Below, piece after piece: positions 9,883-19,760 of a DNA stretch of 64,000 nt (positions are counted from its first letter, which is position 1; each line of letters begins with the position of its first letter). Source of the stretch: Bacteroidota bacterium (GTDB lineage: Bacteria; Bacteroidota; Bacteroidia; Chitinophagales; Chitinophagaceae). The position numbers and the translations under genes were made by a program. The stretch spans positions 1 through 64,000 of the forward strand of contig JABDFS010000003.1 of assembly GCA_013286425.1 (NCBI GenBank), read 5' to 3'. The notes under the pieces were generated by a model that was given only the letters and a program-made list of their open reading frames with translations, had not been told where the DNA came from and ran no database searches.

Positions 9883-10692
9883 ATGAAGCGACTATTTTTT
9901 ACGCTAACTTTATTTATTTGCTGCACTTATTCATTAAAAGCACAGGATGAAAAAAAACACTTGTTTTATGGAATGTATTTGCAATGGGGTTATAACGCCG
10001 AGTGTTATACGCATAGCAATATTTTTTTCAAGATGAGTAACGGAGATAATTTCACTTTACATCACGCAAAAGCGCATGACCAGGGAGATTACAGCGACAT
10101 TTACAGGCATCCTGAAGAAGTATCAATACCCCAGTATAATTATCGCTTTGGGTTTTACCTGGACAAAAATTTTACAAAAGCGATTGAAATAAATTTTGAC
10201 CATGCAAAATATGTTGTAACAGATGGACAAACCGTGCATGTAACCGGTACTATCGATAAGCAACAGGTAGATGGCGACAGTGTTTTAAATGCACAAACAT
10301 TTTTACATTTTGAACATACAGATGGAGCTAACTGGTTGCATATAAATTATGTTGGGCAAAACACCTTGTTTCAAACAAGATCTAAATCGCGCGACTTACT
10401 TACACTTATTTACAAAGGCGGCGCAGGCATTAATATTCCACGAACAGATTTTACATGGAAAGGCGATCGTTTAAACAATAACTTTCATGTGGCGGGCTAT
10501 AATATCAGCGTTGAAGCAGGAGTAAGATTTTATATGCTTAAAAACTTCTTCCTGGAAACCACAGGTAAAACAGGCTATGTACGATACGTTGATGCACTCG
10601 CCAACACCTCTACAGCTAAAGGCAACAGGGCTTCACAGGGATTAGGTTACCTCGAGGCAATAGCAACACTTGGTTACCAGTTTAAATTTTAG
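9883..10692 (+). CDS. Secreted outer-membrane beta-barrel-like protein
   Basis: I do not recognise this 269-residue protein by family. It begins with a signal peptide (MKRLFFTLTLFICC, cleavage after LKAQ) and continues with alternating aromatic/polar strands, a DHAKYVV strand and a final LGYQFKF ending in Phe, all typical of small outer membrane barrels. The ATG 9883 start is chosen over GTG 9856 because the promoter box covers the latter. Its stop overlaps by 4 bases the stop of the convergent DUF3857 gene. Confidence 0.7.
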   Translation: MKRLFFTLTLFICCTYSLKAQDEKKHLFYGMYLQWGYNAECYTHSNIFFKMSNGDNFTLHHAKAHDQGDYSDIYRHPEEVSIPQYNYRFGFYLDKNFTKAIEINFDHAKYVVTDGQTVHVTGTIDKQQVDGDSVLNAQTFLHFEHTDGANWLHINYVGQNTLFQTRSKSRDLLTLIYKGGAGINIPRTDFTWKGDRLNNNFHVAGYNISVEAGVRFYMLKNFFLETTGKTGYVRYVDALANTSTAKGNRASQGLGYLEAIATLGYQFKF

Positions 10693-12596
10693 TTGGATTC
10701 CTTTTTTATAAATACCATTTTGCTGCGGTCTGATTTATAAATTGTATTTACAAAAGCACCGAAATCTGCATAAGCCGATGAGGGAAACCTTGAAGCATTT
10801 TGTTGAAATTTTCTTACGCAACTAACAGTATTATCCTGGTATTTAAAACTGATTGAATAACTGCCATAAGGTGTATTAAGGTTTACATCTTTCGGAAGGC
10901 TTTCTACGGTATACTTTCCACTGAGTTTAATAGAAACAGAATCAATGTGTGTAAAAGGATCATCCAATACAATATCATAGACACGTTTTTCTGATGTGTC
11001 TATTTTAACGCCTAAATGTGTTATTACATTAGGCATTAAAAAAAACCTTTTACCCATTGCCGAAGCGTAGTTGGTTGCATTTATTTGAAGGTCTTCATCA
11101 ACTGAAGGAATCATTCCTTTATTCTGTTTGTAGTTATAACTTGTAACATCATAAGTAGGCAAATCAAATTCTTCTTTCAAAACATCTTCTATACGTTTCT
11201 TATCTGCATAATCAAGCCGCAATTGCACATCATCCGATTCGCACGCTGCATAATGCGTAAATACTTTTGCAGTTAAATTGCCTGCACTGTCAACTGTGCC
11301 TTCTATATTTCTAATAATTAAATTATCGTTTGCATTATACTGCGGCGTTCTAACAATATGCCCGCCATTTTCATCAACTAATAAAGCATAACGGTTTCCT
11401 GTAAATGTTCCGGCATAACCTGTGGATTTGGTTTGACTGGTGCATTCAAGCCAGATTGAATCTTTATCAAGCGGCACACAAACAGTAGCATGGTTAAATT
11501 GGTTGATCGGGAAATCTGTCTGAATAGGTTCTTCACCTTCACCTGCTTTAATTAAAACATAATCTGCTTTAATTCCGGCTTCGCTTAACAAAGCAACCAT
11601 ATAGTTTGACAGTGCTTTACAATCGCCATATTTATTTGTCGCAACATAATTTGCGTCAAAAGGCTGCCAGCCGCCCACACCTAACTGCACACTTACATAT
11701 CTTGAATTTTCCTGAAGGTATTTATAAAGAATATCAACTTTTTCACGCGGGTCTTTTACGTTATCCGTTAATGCATGTACTTTCTGTTTCACATTGTCAG
11801 GCAATACATCCCTGTTTTTTCTAAGTGTATTAATAAAATCTCCAAAGCCTTTCCATGTATTCATGTCTCCTGTATAATCATCAAGCCCAAAAGTTGTAGG
11901 CGCAAGCATAACAGAAGGCATAATATCTCTCCATCCCGGCTGATATACTTCATACTTTTTTGTTGTAAGATTATCTACTTCCCATGTGTAAATTACTTTA
12001 TCGCCCTTTTGTGTTATCTGTGGTTCTGTTTTTAAATTAAATTGTTTGTAACGGAATTTATAATTTGAAGGTGCTTCAACAATTAGTTTACTTGCCTGAA
12101 CACTCATTAAGGCAGATATCTGCGGATCCCATGTTGGTAAGGAAAACATTTGATTTTGTTCATCCTCTTCTTCATATTCAACGGTGTAAGGATAATCCCT
12201 GCAATAAAAATTATGTTCTTTATAGCGTGCATCAATCATTAAACTATAGCCATCATAGCTTGCATGATCTGATATATCTTTTCTCTTGACTTCCTTTAAT
12301 TTTTTACCGGACGCATCATATAAGCTTCCGTCAAGATCATTTATAGAATTGAACTTATCGTAGTATGTTGTATAATCAGCGTATTTATCGCCAGCTTCAT
12401 TTAGAATGGTGTATACCTGTTTTTCATATAAGATTGCTTTTTTCTCATTTATGATAGTAAGGTGCATCTCAGAATACCGATCAACCACGTTCGCGTTCTT
12501 CATTAAAGAATCAGGGATCATCAATATATTATAATTCTGTGCACGCACACATAAAGCAGAAAAAATTATAGCGCTAAAAAATATTAAGGATTTCAT
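10689..12596 (-). CDS. DUF3857/transglutaminase-like protein, catalytic residues present
   Basis: Exported 635-residue protein: signal peptide ending VRAQ, an N-terminal DUF3857 beta-domain (about 20-230), a transglutaminase-like core (about 270-430) and a C-terminal beta-domain. The core keeps the papain-type residues: YGDCKALSNYM supplies Cys near residue 325 and FNHATVCV supplies His; the third position reads WLECTSQT, Glu in place of the usual Asp. It is last in a leftward operon of four DUF3857 genes, 6 bases after its neighbour. Such proteins are probably periplasmic proteases or crosslinkers, but substrate and reaction are unknown. Confidence 0.85.
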   Translation of the reverse strand: MKSLIFFSAIIFSALCVRAQNYNILMIPDSLMKNANVVDRYSEMHLTIINEKKAILYEKQVYTILNEAGDKYADYTTYYDKFNSINDLDGSLYDASGKKLKEVKRKDISDHASYDGYSLMIDARYKEHNFYCRDYPYTVEYEEEDEQNQMFSLPTWDPQISALMSVQASKLIVEAPSNYKFRYKQFNLKTEPQITQKGDKVIYTWEVDNLTTKKYEVYQPGWRDIMPSVMLAPTTFGLDDYTGDMNTWKGFGDFINTLRKNRDVLPDNVKQKVHALTDNVKDPREKVDILYKYLQENSRYVSVQLGVGGWQPFDANYVATNKYGDCKALSNYMVALLSEAGIKADYVLIKAGEGEEPIQTDFPINQFNHATVCVPLDKDSIWLECTSQTKSTGYAGTFTGNRYALLVDENGGHIVRTPQYNANDNLIIRNIEGTVDSAGNLTAKVFTHYAACESDDVQLRLDYADKKRIEDVLKEEFDLPTYDVTSYNYKQNKGMIPSVDEDLQINATNYASAMGKRFFLMPNVITHLGVKIDTSEKRVYDIVLDDPFTHIDSVSIKLSGKYTVESLPKDVNLNTPYGSYSISFKYQDNTVSCVRKFQQNASRFPSSAYADFGAFVNTIYKSDRSKMVFIKKESN

Positions 12597-12602
12597 TTTT
12601 TA

Positions 12603-14645
12603 TTATTGTTTCTTAAATACTATTTGTTCACTTTCCTTTTCAACAACCGATGCATAAAAGTTGCGCAGCGTTTCGTAATCTTCCGGTTCAAATGTTGCCT
12701 TATTTATTTTTAAACGAATAAGCATTTGAATCTGGTCATCGTTTTGTTGTACAAGATATTCAAAAGAACCTTCATTGCCATTCAATGTTACTCTTGCTGA
12801 TTTTGGAAGCTCATCAACTTTATAACCTGCCGGAACCTGCATGCTCAGAATATATGTTTTGTATATGCAAAAAGGTATTTCCACAGGATAAGAACGCTCA
12901 GCAGCTTTAAAAGGGTTTCCCGTTATCATATCAGTGCCAACAACCGGGTTAAAATAAATAATGTCACCTTCAGGTTTAAAAGATAAATTATATTGAATGC
13001 CCACAGGCAGCTCTTTATGTTCCAATGAATCTACTGAAGCATTACTTATGTTTACATCAAATGAATAATTTTTTGTAAGACGCTTAAAATAATCCGCTTC
13101 ATTTACAGCAGCCAGTTCCCTGCGTATGTTTTGAGATTGAAATTCACCCAGCGTGCTTTTATATGCACCGGAAATTTGTCCGGTACTATCATTGCTTAAA
13201 AATAAATTTGAAACCACAGTTTCTTTCAGTGAATCTGAAAAAAGATATAACGAATCAGGCCGGTTTGCATCAATCACTCTTGCATAACCATTAAAACATT
13301 TTACAGGAAGTTTTCCAAATCCAAGTACAGGATCAGCGGCATCAAGCAAATAGGTTTGCCCGTTAATTGTTGCCCTGCAAATAAGATAATCAAACTTATC
13401 TCTAACCGGGTAATTGGGATTTAAAAAACCATTTTCTTTTGTGCTTAGCATAACCGGTTGCGCATAAATGCCTTTGTTGTTTAGCATAGCTGTCAGCAAA
13501 AGATTTATTCCTCTTACACTACCTTTTTGTTTTTTATATACATCAACCAAATCCGTAGGCCGCAGTGCATCCGAAGTATCTGAACAGGTATAATTATTTT
13601 GCAGGTAGTAATAAATTTCTTTGGCAACATCCAGGTTATTTTGAGGATTGGCAGAACCCGGCACATCTTTTATCCACCAGGCATTATCATGCGCAGTGGC
13701 TTTTTGAAAATCATCATCATCAAAAAACTCTTTACATGCTGTTTGCCATGTGTTCCATACTGCAGATTGAGATTCGCCATTATAAGTTCCCGAGAGCTGA
13801 AATTCAATTTTATCAACATAGTTTTCCGGAGATGAAATATAGCTTTCAGGTTTGAAAGGCTTTACATCTTTTTGGGCCCACACAAAATTATTTGTAACAG
13901 CGCTTACACTTAATTGTTCATCCTGCATACCAAGGCTGCTTTTATCTGCTGGCTTTGTTACCATATAAGTTTGATAACCCTGTGATGATTTCTTCAAATA
14001 AAATGAATCAAACCCCTGGTGTATTAAAATATATGTTAGTGCTGAAGGAATGGAGACTTTACATTCACTCCATAAGACCGGGTATTCTGCACTTTGAAAA
14101 CGCCATGAAGGAATGCTGAATGTATATGGAGAAGTAACGGTATAGGTGTATTCAAATATTGATCCTTCCTGTATACCCGGCAACGTAAATTTTTTGACAG
14201 TTATATTTTTATTTTCCTGCTCAGAAAAAATATCACTCTTACTTAAAGCCACCGATGTTACATTACCATTTGAAAGCGTATAGGTAACAGCTTTTACATC
14301 TGATAACTCTTCGGTGTTATCATCCTTTGAATACAACGGTATTCTTACAGTTGCAAGATCAAATGCCTTTTTATTGATGATCTTAATTCTTCTTGTACAG
14401 GTATACACATAGCTAAACCAGGCTTTTTTATTGCCCACAAAATGCGTGTATCCCGATTCGTATAAGATAATAGCAGCATCGTCGGGACTTACAATTGAAG
14501 AAGAAACGTCAAAATCTTTTGCGTTTACATTTCCGAATTTAAAGTCTGCTTCTTTCTGACAAAAAACAATACCTGAACAAAAAATAAAGCAACTAATAAT
14601 TATTGATCGCTTTAATATGGTTGAAAATGAATACCCTGTTTTCAT
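12603..14645 (-). CDS. DUF3857 protein with degenerate transglutaminase core
   Basis: Exported 680-residue paralog of the two genes upstream of it. It has a signal peptide ending VFCQ, a DUF3857 domain, the core-like region and an end in EQIVFKKQ. Aligned by eye with the 10689-12596 protein, the catalytic Cys segment reads KGSVRGINLLL (Cys replaced by Val) and the His segment reads FDYLICR (His replaced by Tyr), while LLDAADP keeps the Asp. It is therefore expected to be catalytically dead and may act as a binding or scaffolding partner. Gaps of 6 bases on both sides place it within one operon. Confidence 0.85.
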   Translation of the reverse strand: MKTGYSFSTILKRSIIISCFIFCSGIVFCQKEADFKFGNVNAKDFDVSSSIVSPDDAAIILYESGYTHFVGNKKAWFSYVYTCTRRIKIINKKAFDLATVRIPLYSKDDNTEELSDVKAVTYTLSNGNVTSVALSKSDIFSEQENKNITVKKFTLPGIQEGSIFEYTYTVTSPYTFSIPSWRFQSAEYPVLWSECKVSIPSALTYILIHQGFDSFYLKKSSQGYQTYMVTKPADKSSLGMQDEQLSVSAVTNNFVWAQKDVKPFKPESYISSPENYVDKIEFQLSGTYNGESQSAVWNTWQTACKEFFDDDDFQKATAHDNAWWIKDVPGSANPQNNLDVAKEIYYYLQNNYTCSDTSDALRPTDLVDVYKKQKGSVRGINLLLTAMLNNKGIYAQPVMLSTKENGFLNPNYPVRDKFDYLICRATINGQTYLLDAADPVLGFGKLPVKCFNGYARVIDANRPDSLYLFSDSLKETVVSNLFLSNDSTGQISGAYKSTLGEFQSQNIRRELAAVNEADYFKRLTKNYSFDVNISNASVDSLEHKELPVGIQYNLSFKPEGDIIYFNPVVGTDMITGNPFKAAERSYPVEIPFCIYKTYILSMQVPAGYKVDELPKSARVTLNGNEGSFEYLVQQNDDQIQMLIRLKINKATFEPEDYETLRNFYASVVEKESEQIVFKKQ

Positions 14646-14651
14646 AAAAAT

Positions 14652-16688
14652 TTATTGCTTTTTAAAAACTATTTGCTCTCCTTCTTTTTCAACTATAAAA
14701 GCAAAGAAGTTACGCAATGTTTCATAGTCTCCGGGTTCAAAGGTTGCCTGGTTCAATTTCAGGTGGCACATCAATTGAATGTTATCACCGGTATGTTGAA
14801 TAAGGTATTGAAATGTTCCCTGGTTATCGTTTAAAGAAATGCGTGCCGATTTAGGTAATTCATCAACCACATAACCGGTTGGAACCTGCATATTCAACAC
14901 ATATGTTTTATCCATACAATAATCCATTTCTACAGGGTAAGATCGCTGTGCAGCTTTGAACGGGTTTTCTTTTTCCATTACAGGAGCCATTGGATTAAAA
15001 TAAACTATATCATCGCCACCTGTTTTAAAACTTATATCATAATGAACAGCAACAGGCATTTCTTTCTGATCAAGTGAATCAATACCTGTATGGGTCATGT
15101 TTATATCAAAAGGATAATCGTTTTTCAAATTTTTAAAATATCCTGTTGAATTTGTGGTTAACATTTTTTCGCGCATACCAGCAGACGAAATTTTGCCCAT
15201 TGTATATTTAAATGTCCCTGAAATTTTTCCATCATCATCGTTACTTAATGAAAGCGTTGAAACATCTGTATTCACCAAAGAATCGGAAAACAAATACAAT
15301 GAGTCAGAACGGTGTGTATCAATAATTCTTGCATAACCATTATAGCAGTCAGTTGAAAGTTGGTCAAAGCTTAGCGTTGGTTTAGTAGCATCAAGTAAAT
15401 ATACTTTTCCATTAATCACACTCCGGCAAATGATGTAATTAAGTTTATCAAGAACAGGATAATAAGGATTTATAAAACCGTTTGATTTTGTGCTAAGTAT
15501 TGCAGGCTCTGCATAAATGCCTTTATTTTTTAGCATGGCTATTAATAAAAGATTTATTTCTCTTACTGTTCCTTTCTGCCTTCTGTACACTTCATATAAA
15601 TCGGTATACGAATAAATATCCCGGCTATTTGTACATGCATAATTATTCTGCACATAGTAATAAATTGCTTTTGCTGTTTCAAGTTCATTACTATTAGTAC
15701 CGGGAATATCTTTTATCCATGAGTTATCACCTGCATTAGCCTGTATAAAATCTTTTTTGTTTGTGAAATAATCTATTACAGACTTCCATGTATTAAACAC
15801 TTTTTCTGTGTCTTTACCATTATATGTTTGTGAAAGCTGAAACTCAATTTTATCAACATAATTAACCGGCGAAGAAATAAAGCTTTCTGTTTCAAAAGGC
15901 ATCAGATCTTTCTGCACCCATTTGTGATTAATTGTAGGCGCATCTACATACCAATTCATTGCCAGTGTATAAGCATCCTCAAGCGGCGCTTTCTGATTTA
16001 CTTTATAGCTTTCTTTTCCCACCCATGCTTTATTAATAAAAAAAGGATTTAAGCCTTGTTTTATAGAAGTGTACGTTAACATGGTAGGAATTGAAATCCT
16101 GTATTCGCTCCATAATACCGGGTACTTTGTATCCTGGAATTCCCAAAAGGGAATATGCAAAAGATAAGGTGAGTTTTCCGTGTATGTGTATTCAATTATA
16201 CAGCCTTCTTTAACTGCAGGCAGCGTAAATTTTTTAGTGATATGGTTTTCATCTTCCACTTCCGAAAAAATACTGTTCTCATCCAATGATGATGATGAAA
16301 CTTTTCCATTTTCAAGACTATAGGTAGCTGCTTTAACGCCTGACAGCGTTTCTGCTGTTTCATCATCTTTATATAAAGACAGTTCAACAGTTGCTAAATC
16401 GAAAGCTTTTTTATTGATTATTTTTATTCGTTTGGTACAGGTATAAACGTAATCAAACCAACTCTGGTTATTGCCGGCAAAATGTGTAAAGCCGCACTCA
16501 TATAAAATTACAGCACCGGTGCTGCTGTCTACCATTTTGGAAGAAGAAACATCAAAGTCTTTTGCAGTTACATTTCCGAATTTAAAATTTGCATCTTCCT
16601 GGCAAAAAACAATAACAGGAAAAAATATAAAACTTAAAAGGATGATAAATTGCTTTAAAGCAATTAAGGGTTGATAAACAGTTCTCAT
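14652..16688 (-). CDS. DUF3857 protein with degenerate transglutaminase core
   Basis: Exported 678-residue paralog of its two neighbours, especially close to the 12603-14645 protein (both have FKFGNV, AKDFDVSSS and a LYSFSDSL-type LYLFSDSL segment). The Cys region reads KGTVREINLLL and the His region LNYIICR, so both nucleophile and His are lost; LLDATKP retains Asp. The signal peptide ends VFCQ and the C-terminus is EGEQIVFKKQ. The spacing is 6 bases to the next gene and 5 to the previous one. Tandem duplication is the simplest origin. Function unknown. Confidence 0.85.
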   Translation of the reverse strand: MRTVYQPLIALKQFIILLSFIFFPVIVFCQEDANFKFGNVTAKDFDVSSSKMVDSSTGAVILYECGFTHFAGNNQSWFDYVYTCTKRIKIINKKAFDLATVELSLYKDDETAETLSGVKAATYSLENGKVSSSSLDENSIFSEVEDENHITKKFTLPAVKEGCIIEYTYTENSPYLLHIPFWEFQDTKYPVLWSEYRISIPTMLTYTSIKQGLNPFFINKAWVGKESYKVNQKAPLEDAYTLAMNWYVDAPTINHKWVQKDLMPFETESFISSPVNYVDKIEFQLSQTYNGKDTEKVFNTWKSVIDYFTNKKDFIQANAGDNSWIKDIPGTNSNELETAKAIYYYVQNNYACTNSRDIYSYTDLYEVYRRQKGTVREINLLLIAMLKNKGIYAEPAILSTKSNGFINPYYPVLDKLNYIICRSVINGKVYLLDATKPTLSFDQLSTDCYNGYARIIDTHRSDSLYLFSDSLVNTDVSTLSLSNDDDGKISGTFKYTMGKISSAGMREKMLTTNSTGYFKNLKNDYPFDINMTHTGIDSLDQKEMPVAVHYDISFKTGGDDIVYFNPMAPVMEKENPFKAAQRSYPVEMDYCMDKTYVLNMQVPTGYVVDELPKSARISLNDNQGTFQYLIQHTGDNIQLMCHLKLNQATFEPGDYETLRNFFAFIVEKEGEQIVFKKQ

Positions 16689-16693
16689 AAAAT

Positions 16694-18700
16694 TTATAAC
16701 TTTTTAAACACTATTTGCTCTCCTTCTTTTTCAACAATAAGTGCAAAGAAGTTGCGCAGCGTTTGGTAATCATCAGGTTCAAAAGTTGCTTTATCTATTT
16801 TAATACGGCAAAGTAATTGTATACGTTGATCATCACTTTGAACAAGATATTCAAACATCCCTTCATCACTATTTAATGACACACGTGTTGACTTAGGCAG
16901 TTCATCAATCTTATATCCCTTTGGTATTTCCATATTCAGGATATAAGTTTCATCACTGCAATACGGCATTTCTACAGGGTAAAATCTTTCCGCTGCACTA
17001 AACGGGTTTTCTTTATAAACAGCATCTCCTACAACCGGCGAAAAGTAAAGTACATCTTCGTCAGGCTTGAAAGAAATATTATACTTTACTGCTACCGGCA
17101 TATCAGTTTTTTGAAGAGAATCAATATTGATATTGGCAAGATCAACATCTAAAGCAAAAGATTTTTTTACGTTTTTGAAATAATCATCTACGCTTGAACT
17201 CTGCATTTTTTTACGCATATTTACAGATTGCATTATGCCCATAGTATTTTGATAGTTTCCTGTCATTTTCCCATTGTCATCATTGGTAATAATTAAACTT
17301 GTTTCTTCTGATTCATGCAAAGAATCAGAAGAAAGATTTATCAGGACGGGAGCCGATGCAATTACCCGCGCATAACCGTTGTAACAATCTTCATCCAGTT
17401 TGCTAAAGCCTAATAATGGTCGAGCAGCATCAAGCAGGTAAAATTTATTATCATCGATATTCAATCTTGCAATTACATAATTGTATTTACTCATTATAGG
17501 ATAGACACTATTTGTTTTCCCATGGCCTCGTGTACTTAACAAAACAGGATCTGCATCAAAGCCTGCGTTTCTCAACATTGCAATCAATAGCATATTAATA
17601 TCTGAAACATTACCCTTCTTAGTTTGTTGAGTTTTCCTAAGTGGTTGCGATAAAAGGATAGCAGAATGATTAATACAGGAATAATTTTTTTGAATGTATT
17701 CGTAAATCTTTTTTGCTTTTTCTATAGTATCTGATTCGTTTTGTACTGCTGCTTCAATATCATCTTTTAACCAGCCATTATTTTTGGAAAGATCAGCGCC
17801 GAAATCATCAGCCTGCATTAATTTGTCAACCATTTCATTCCACGTATGTATGTAATAACTGGGTGATTCATTGGGCGGCCGAATTGCAAATAATTGAAAT
17901 TCCAGTTTTTGTACATAATTATCAAGATCTGTAATAAATTTTTCTTCTTTAATAACAGGAACATCTTTATAAGCCCATGTATGTTTTATAGTGTTGCTTC
18001 TGAAATCATAAACTTGTCCGTTACTTGGTACAAATATTCTGAAGTTATCAGCAGAAGATAAAACCGTATCTAAAACAGGTTCAAGATAGCCAGGGCTTAA
18101 AACAATAAAATCAAAAAATTGCGGAATTTCAGTGCTGAACTCACTCCATAATTTAGGATACTGACCTTGAAAATGCCATGAGGGTATATCTAAAAAGTTG
18201 GGTATTGTTTTAGTAAAACTATATTCAATTATGCATCCTTCTTTTAAATCAGGGAAGGTAAATTTCACTATTTGATTGTCGCCATCTTTATCTTTAAAAA
18301 CAGAATTCTTATCAACTTTTGTTTCAACTACCTTACCGTCTTCAATATTGAAAGTAGATGCCTGCAGGTCGCTCACCCTTTCCATATCATTGCCTAATTT
18401 GAAAAGTGGAATTTTTACTGTTCCCAGGTTATCAAAACTTTTCTTATTTAATAAGCGAATGCGTTCATGCACTGTGTAAACAACAGAAAACCAGCCCTGG
18501 GAATTGCCAATATGTTTAGATGAGCCAATATCATACAAATAAACCGCGTTCGCTGAAGAATCTACTTCATATACTTTGGGTGCAAAATCTGCAGGCGAAA
18601 TATCGCCAAATTTAACTTTTGGCTGTACACTTTGAGCGGAAATAGTTGCTACGCCGAGAACCATAGCCAACAGGCAGGCGTTTAAGCGGTTGAAAATCAT
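16694..18700 (-). CDS. DUF3857 protein with degenerate transglutaminase core, first in operon
   Basis: Exported 668-residue protein and first gene of the leftward four-gene operon. Signal peptide ends TISAQ. A DUF3857 domain with FPDLKEGCIIEYSF is followed by a core in which KGNVSDINMLL replaces the Gly-Asp-Cys motif and YNYVIAR replaces the His motif; YLLDAARP keeps the Asp. The last residues are EGEQIVFKKL, shared with the next two genes. It diverges from the cupredoxin gene with about 105 bases between starts, where the operon promoter must lie; no exact TAnnTTTG box was seen. Confidence 0.85.
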   Translation of the reverse strand: MIFNRLNACLLAMVLGVATISAQSVQPKVKFGDISPADFAPKVYEVDSSANAVYLYDIGSSKHIGNSQGWFSVVYTVHERIRLLNKKSFDNLGTVKIPLFKLGNDMERVSDLQASTFNIEDGKVVETKVDKNSVFKDKDGDNQIVKFTFPDLKEGCIIEYSFTKTIPNFLDIPSWHFQGQYPKLWSEFSTEIPQFFDFIVLSPGYLEPVLDTVLSSADNFRIFVPSNGQVYDFRSNTIKHTWAYKDVPVIKEEKFITDLDNYVQKLEFQLFAIRPPNESPSYYIHTWNEMVDKLMQADDFGADLSKNNGWLKDDIEAAVQNESDTIEKAKKIYEYIQKNYSCINHSAILLSQPLRKTQQTKKGNVSDINMLLIAMLRNAGFDADPVLLSTRGHGKTNSVYPIMSKYNYVIARLNIDDNKFYLLDAARPLLGFSKLDEDCYNGYARVIASAPVLINLSSDSLHESEETSLIITNDDNGKMTGNYQNTMGIMQSVNMRKKMQSSSVDDYFKNVKKSFALDVDLANINIDSLQKTDMPVAVKYNISFKPDEDVLYFSPVVGDAVYKENPFSAAERFYPVEMPYCSDETYILNMEIPKGYKIDELPKSTRVSLNSDEGMFEYLVQSDDQRIQLLCRIKIDKATFEPDDYQTLRNFFALIVEKEGEQIVFKKL

Positions 18701-18805
18701 AAACAGTGGTTTTAGAAAGCTGCAATGTTACAAATTTTGTTAATAAGGCAACTTTTTTTCATTAACTAAGGTTTACCCATACATAAGCTAACATAAAAAT
18801 CCTGT

Positions 18806-19699
18806 ATGAAAAAAACCTGCTTTTTTATAGCCTGCCTGTTAACGGCGCACCAGTTATTTGCAACCAATCATGAAGTGCAGGTTTCCAATTACCAGTTTAC
18901 TCCTTCTACTGTAAATGCATTAATCGGGGATACTGTTACATGGGTATGGAAGCACGGAGTTCATACTACAACATCAATCAGTATACCTGTGGGCGCTGCT
19001 ACATGGGACTCACAGATACGATCCTCTGATCCATCATTTTATTACGTCGTTACTATAGAAGGTATTTATAATTATGATTGTACAATTCATGCACCCAACA
19101 TGAATGGAACTATCATAGTATCAGGAATACTGCCTGTAGTGCTTAGTAATTTTACAATTATTCCAACCAAAATAAACACTGCGTTTTTACAATGGGTTAC
19201 TGCAACAGAAAAAAATACAGATCATTTTGATGTAATGCGCAGCACTGATGGAAACCGTTTTGAAAAAATTGCAAGTGTACCGGCGAAAGGCAATTCAGGC
19301 ATTCTTACCAATTATTCTTATACCGATAACAGTTTGCCTTCTGCTTACAGGTTTGCTTATTATTCTTTGAATATTGTTGATAAAGATGGCAAGTCTTTTT
19401 TATCAGATATAAAAACCTTCCGCAACGATAAAGGTGCACCTAAATTAATAGTAAGCTTAAGCCCTAATCCTATCAGCAGGCCAGGGCACTTAATGATACA
19501 ATTCAATTCTGATAAACAAAACAGCATGCATGTAGAGTTATTTGATGCATCGGGCAGGTTGGTTAATCAAACAGATATGGCTGCGGTCACCGGCCTTAAC
19601 AATGGCCATTTTCATATGGATAACATGGCGCCGGGCACCTATACAATAGTGTTTACAATGGACAGTATGAAAGAGTCTTTTAAGATGGTTGTTCAGTAA
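18806..19699 (+). CDS. Cupredoxin-domain protein with type IX secretion signal
   Basis: Secreted 297-residue protein. After a signal peptide ending LFAT comes a plastocyanin-like domain (about 22-110) with candidate type 1 copper ligands: His in KHGVHTTTS and Cys-x2-His-x3-Met in YDCTIHAPNM. A middle beta-domain (LSNFTIIPT to about 205) resembles the modules placed before T9SS tails, and the last 80 residues (LSPNPISRPG, VELFDASGRLV, MAPGTYTIVF) are a type A sorting domain. It would be exported across both membranes and probably anchored at the surface. The His-to-Met gap is one residue shorter than in plastocyanin, so copper binding is likely but not certain. Confidence 0.8.
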   Translation: MKKTCFFIACLLTAHQLFATNHEVQVSNYQFTPSTVNALIGDTVTWVWKHGVHTTTSISIPVGAATWDSQIRSSDPSFYYVVTIEGIYNYDCTIHAPNMNGTIIVSGILPVVLSNFTIIPTKINTAFLQWVTATEKNTDHFDVMRSTDGNRFEKIASVPAKGNSGILTNYSYTDNSLPSAYRFAYYSLNIVDKDGKSFLSDIKTFRNDKGAPKLIVSLSPNPISRPGHLMIQFNSDKQNSMHVELFDASGRLVNQTDMAAVTGLNNGHFHMDNMAPGTYTIVFTMDSMKESFKMVVQ

Positions 19700-19720
19700 T
19701 AGATGGTTCCCTTGTTAACT

Positions 19721-19755
19721 AACTGCTCCGTATAACAACGGGGCAGTTTATTTTT
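19721..19755 (+). terminator. Terminator after the cupredoxin gene
   Basis: An 11-bp stem with one G-U pair, arms 19721-19731 and 19738-19748, loop ATAACA, followed directly by TATTTTTG. The T-run also forms the -7 box of the next gene. Confidence 0.75.
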
Positions 19756-19756
19756 G
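19749..19756 (+). promoter_or_regulatory. Bacteroidota -7 box (TATTTTTG) at a nearly leaderless start
   Basis: Exact TAnnTTTG match only 4 bases before the methyltransferase ATG at 19761. If used, transcription would start within a few bases of the ATG, giving a leaderless or nearly leaderless mRNA. It coincides with the T-tract of the upstream terminator, so it could be accidental. Confidence 0.4.
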
Positions 19757-19760
19757 CGCC

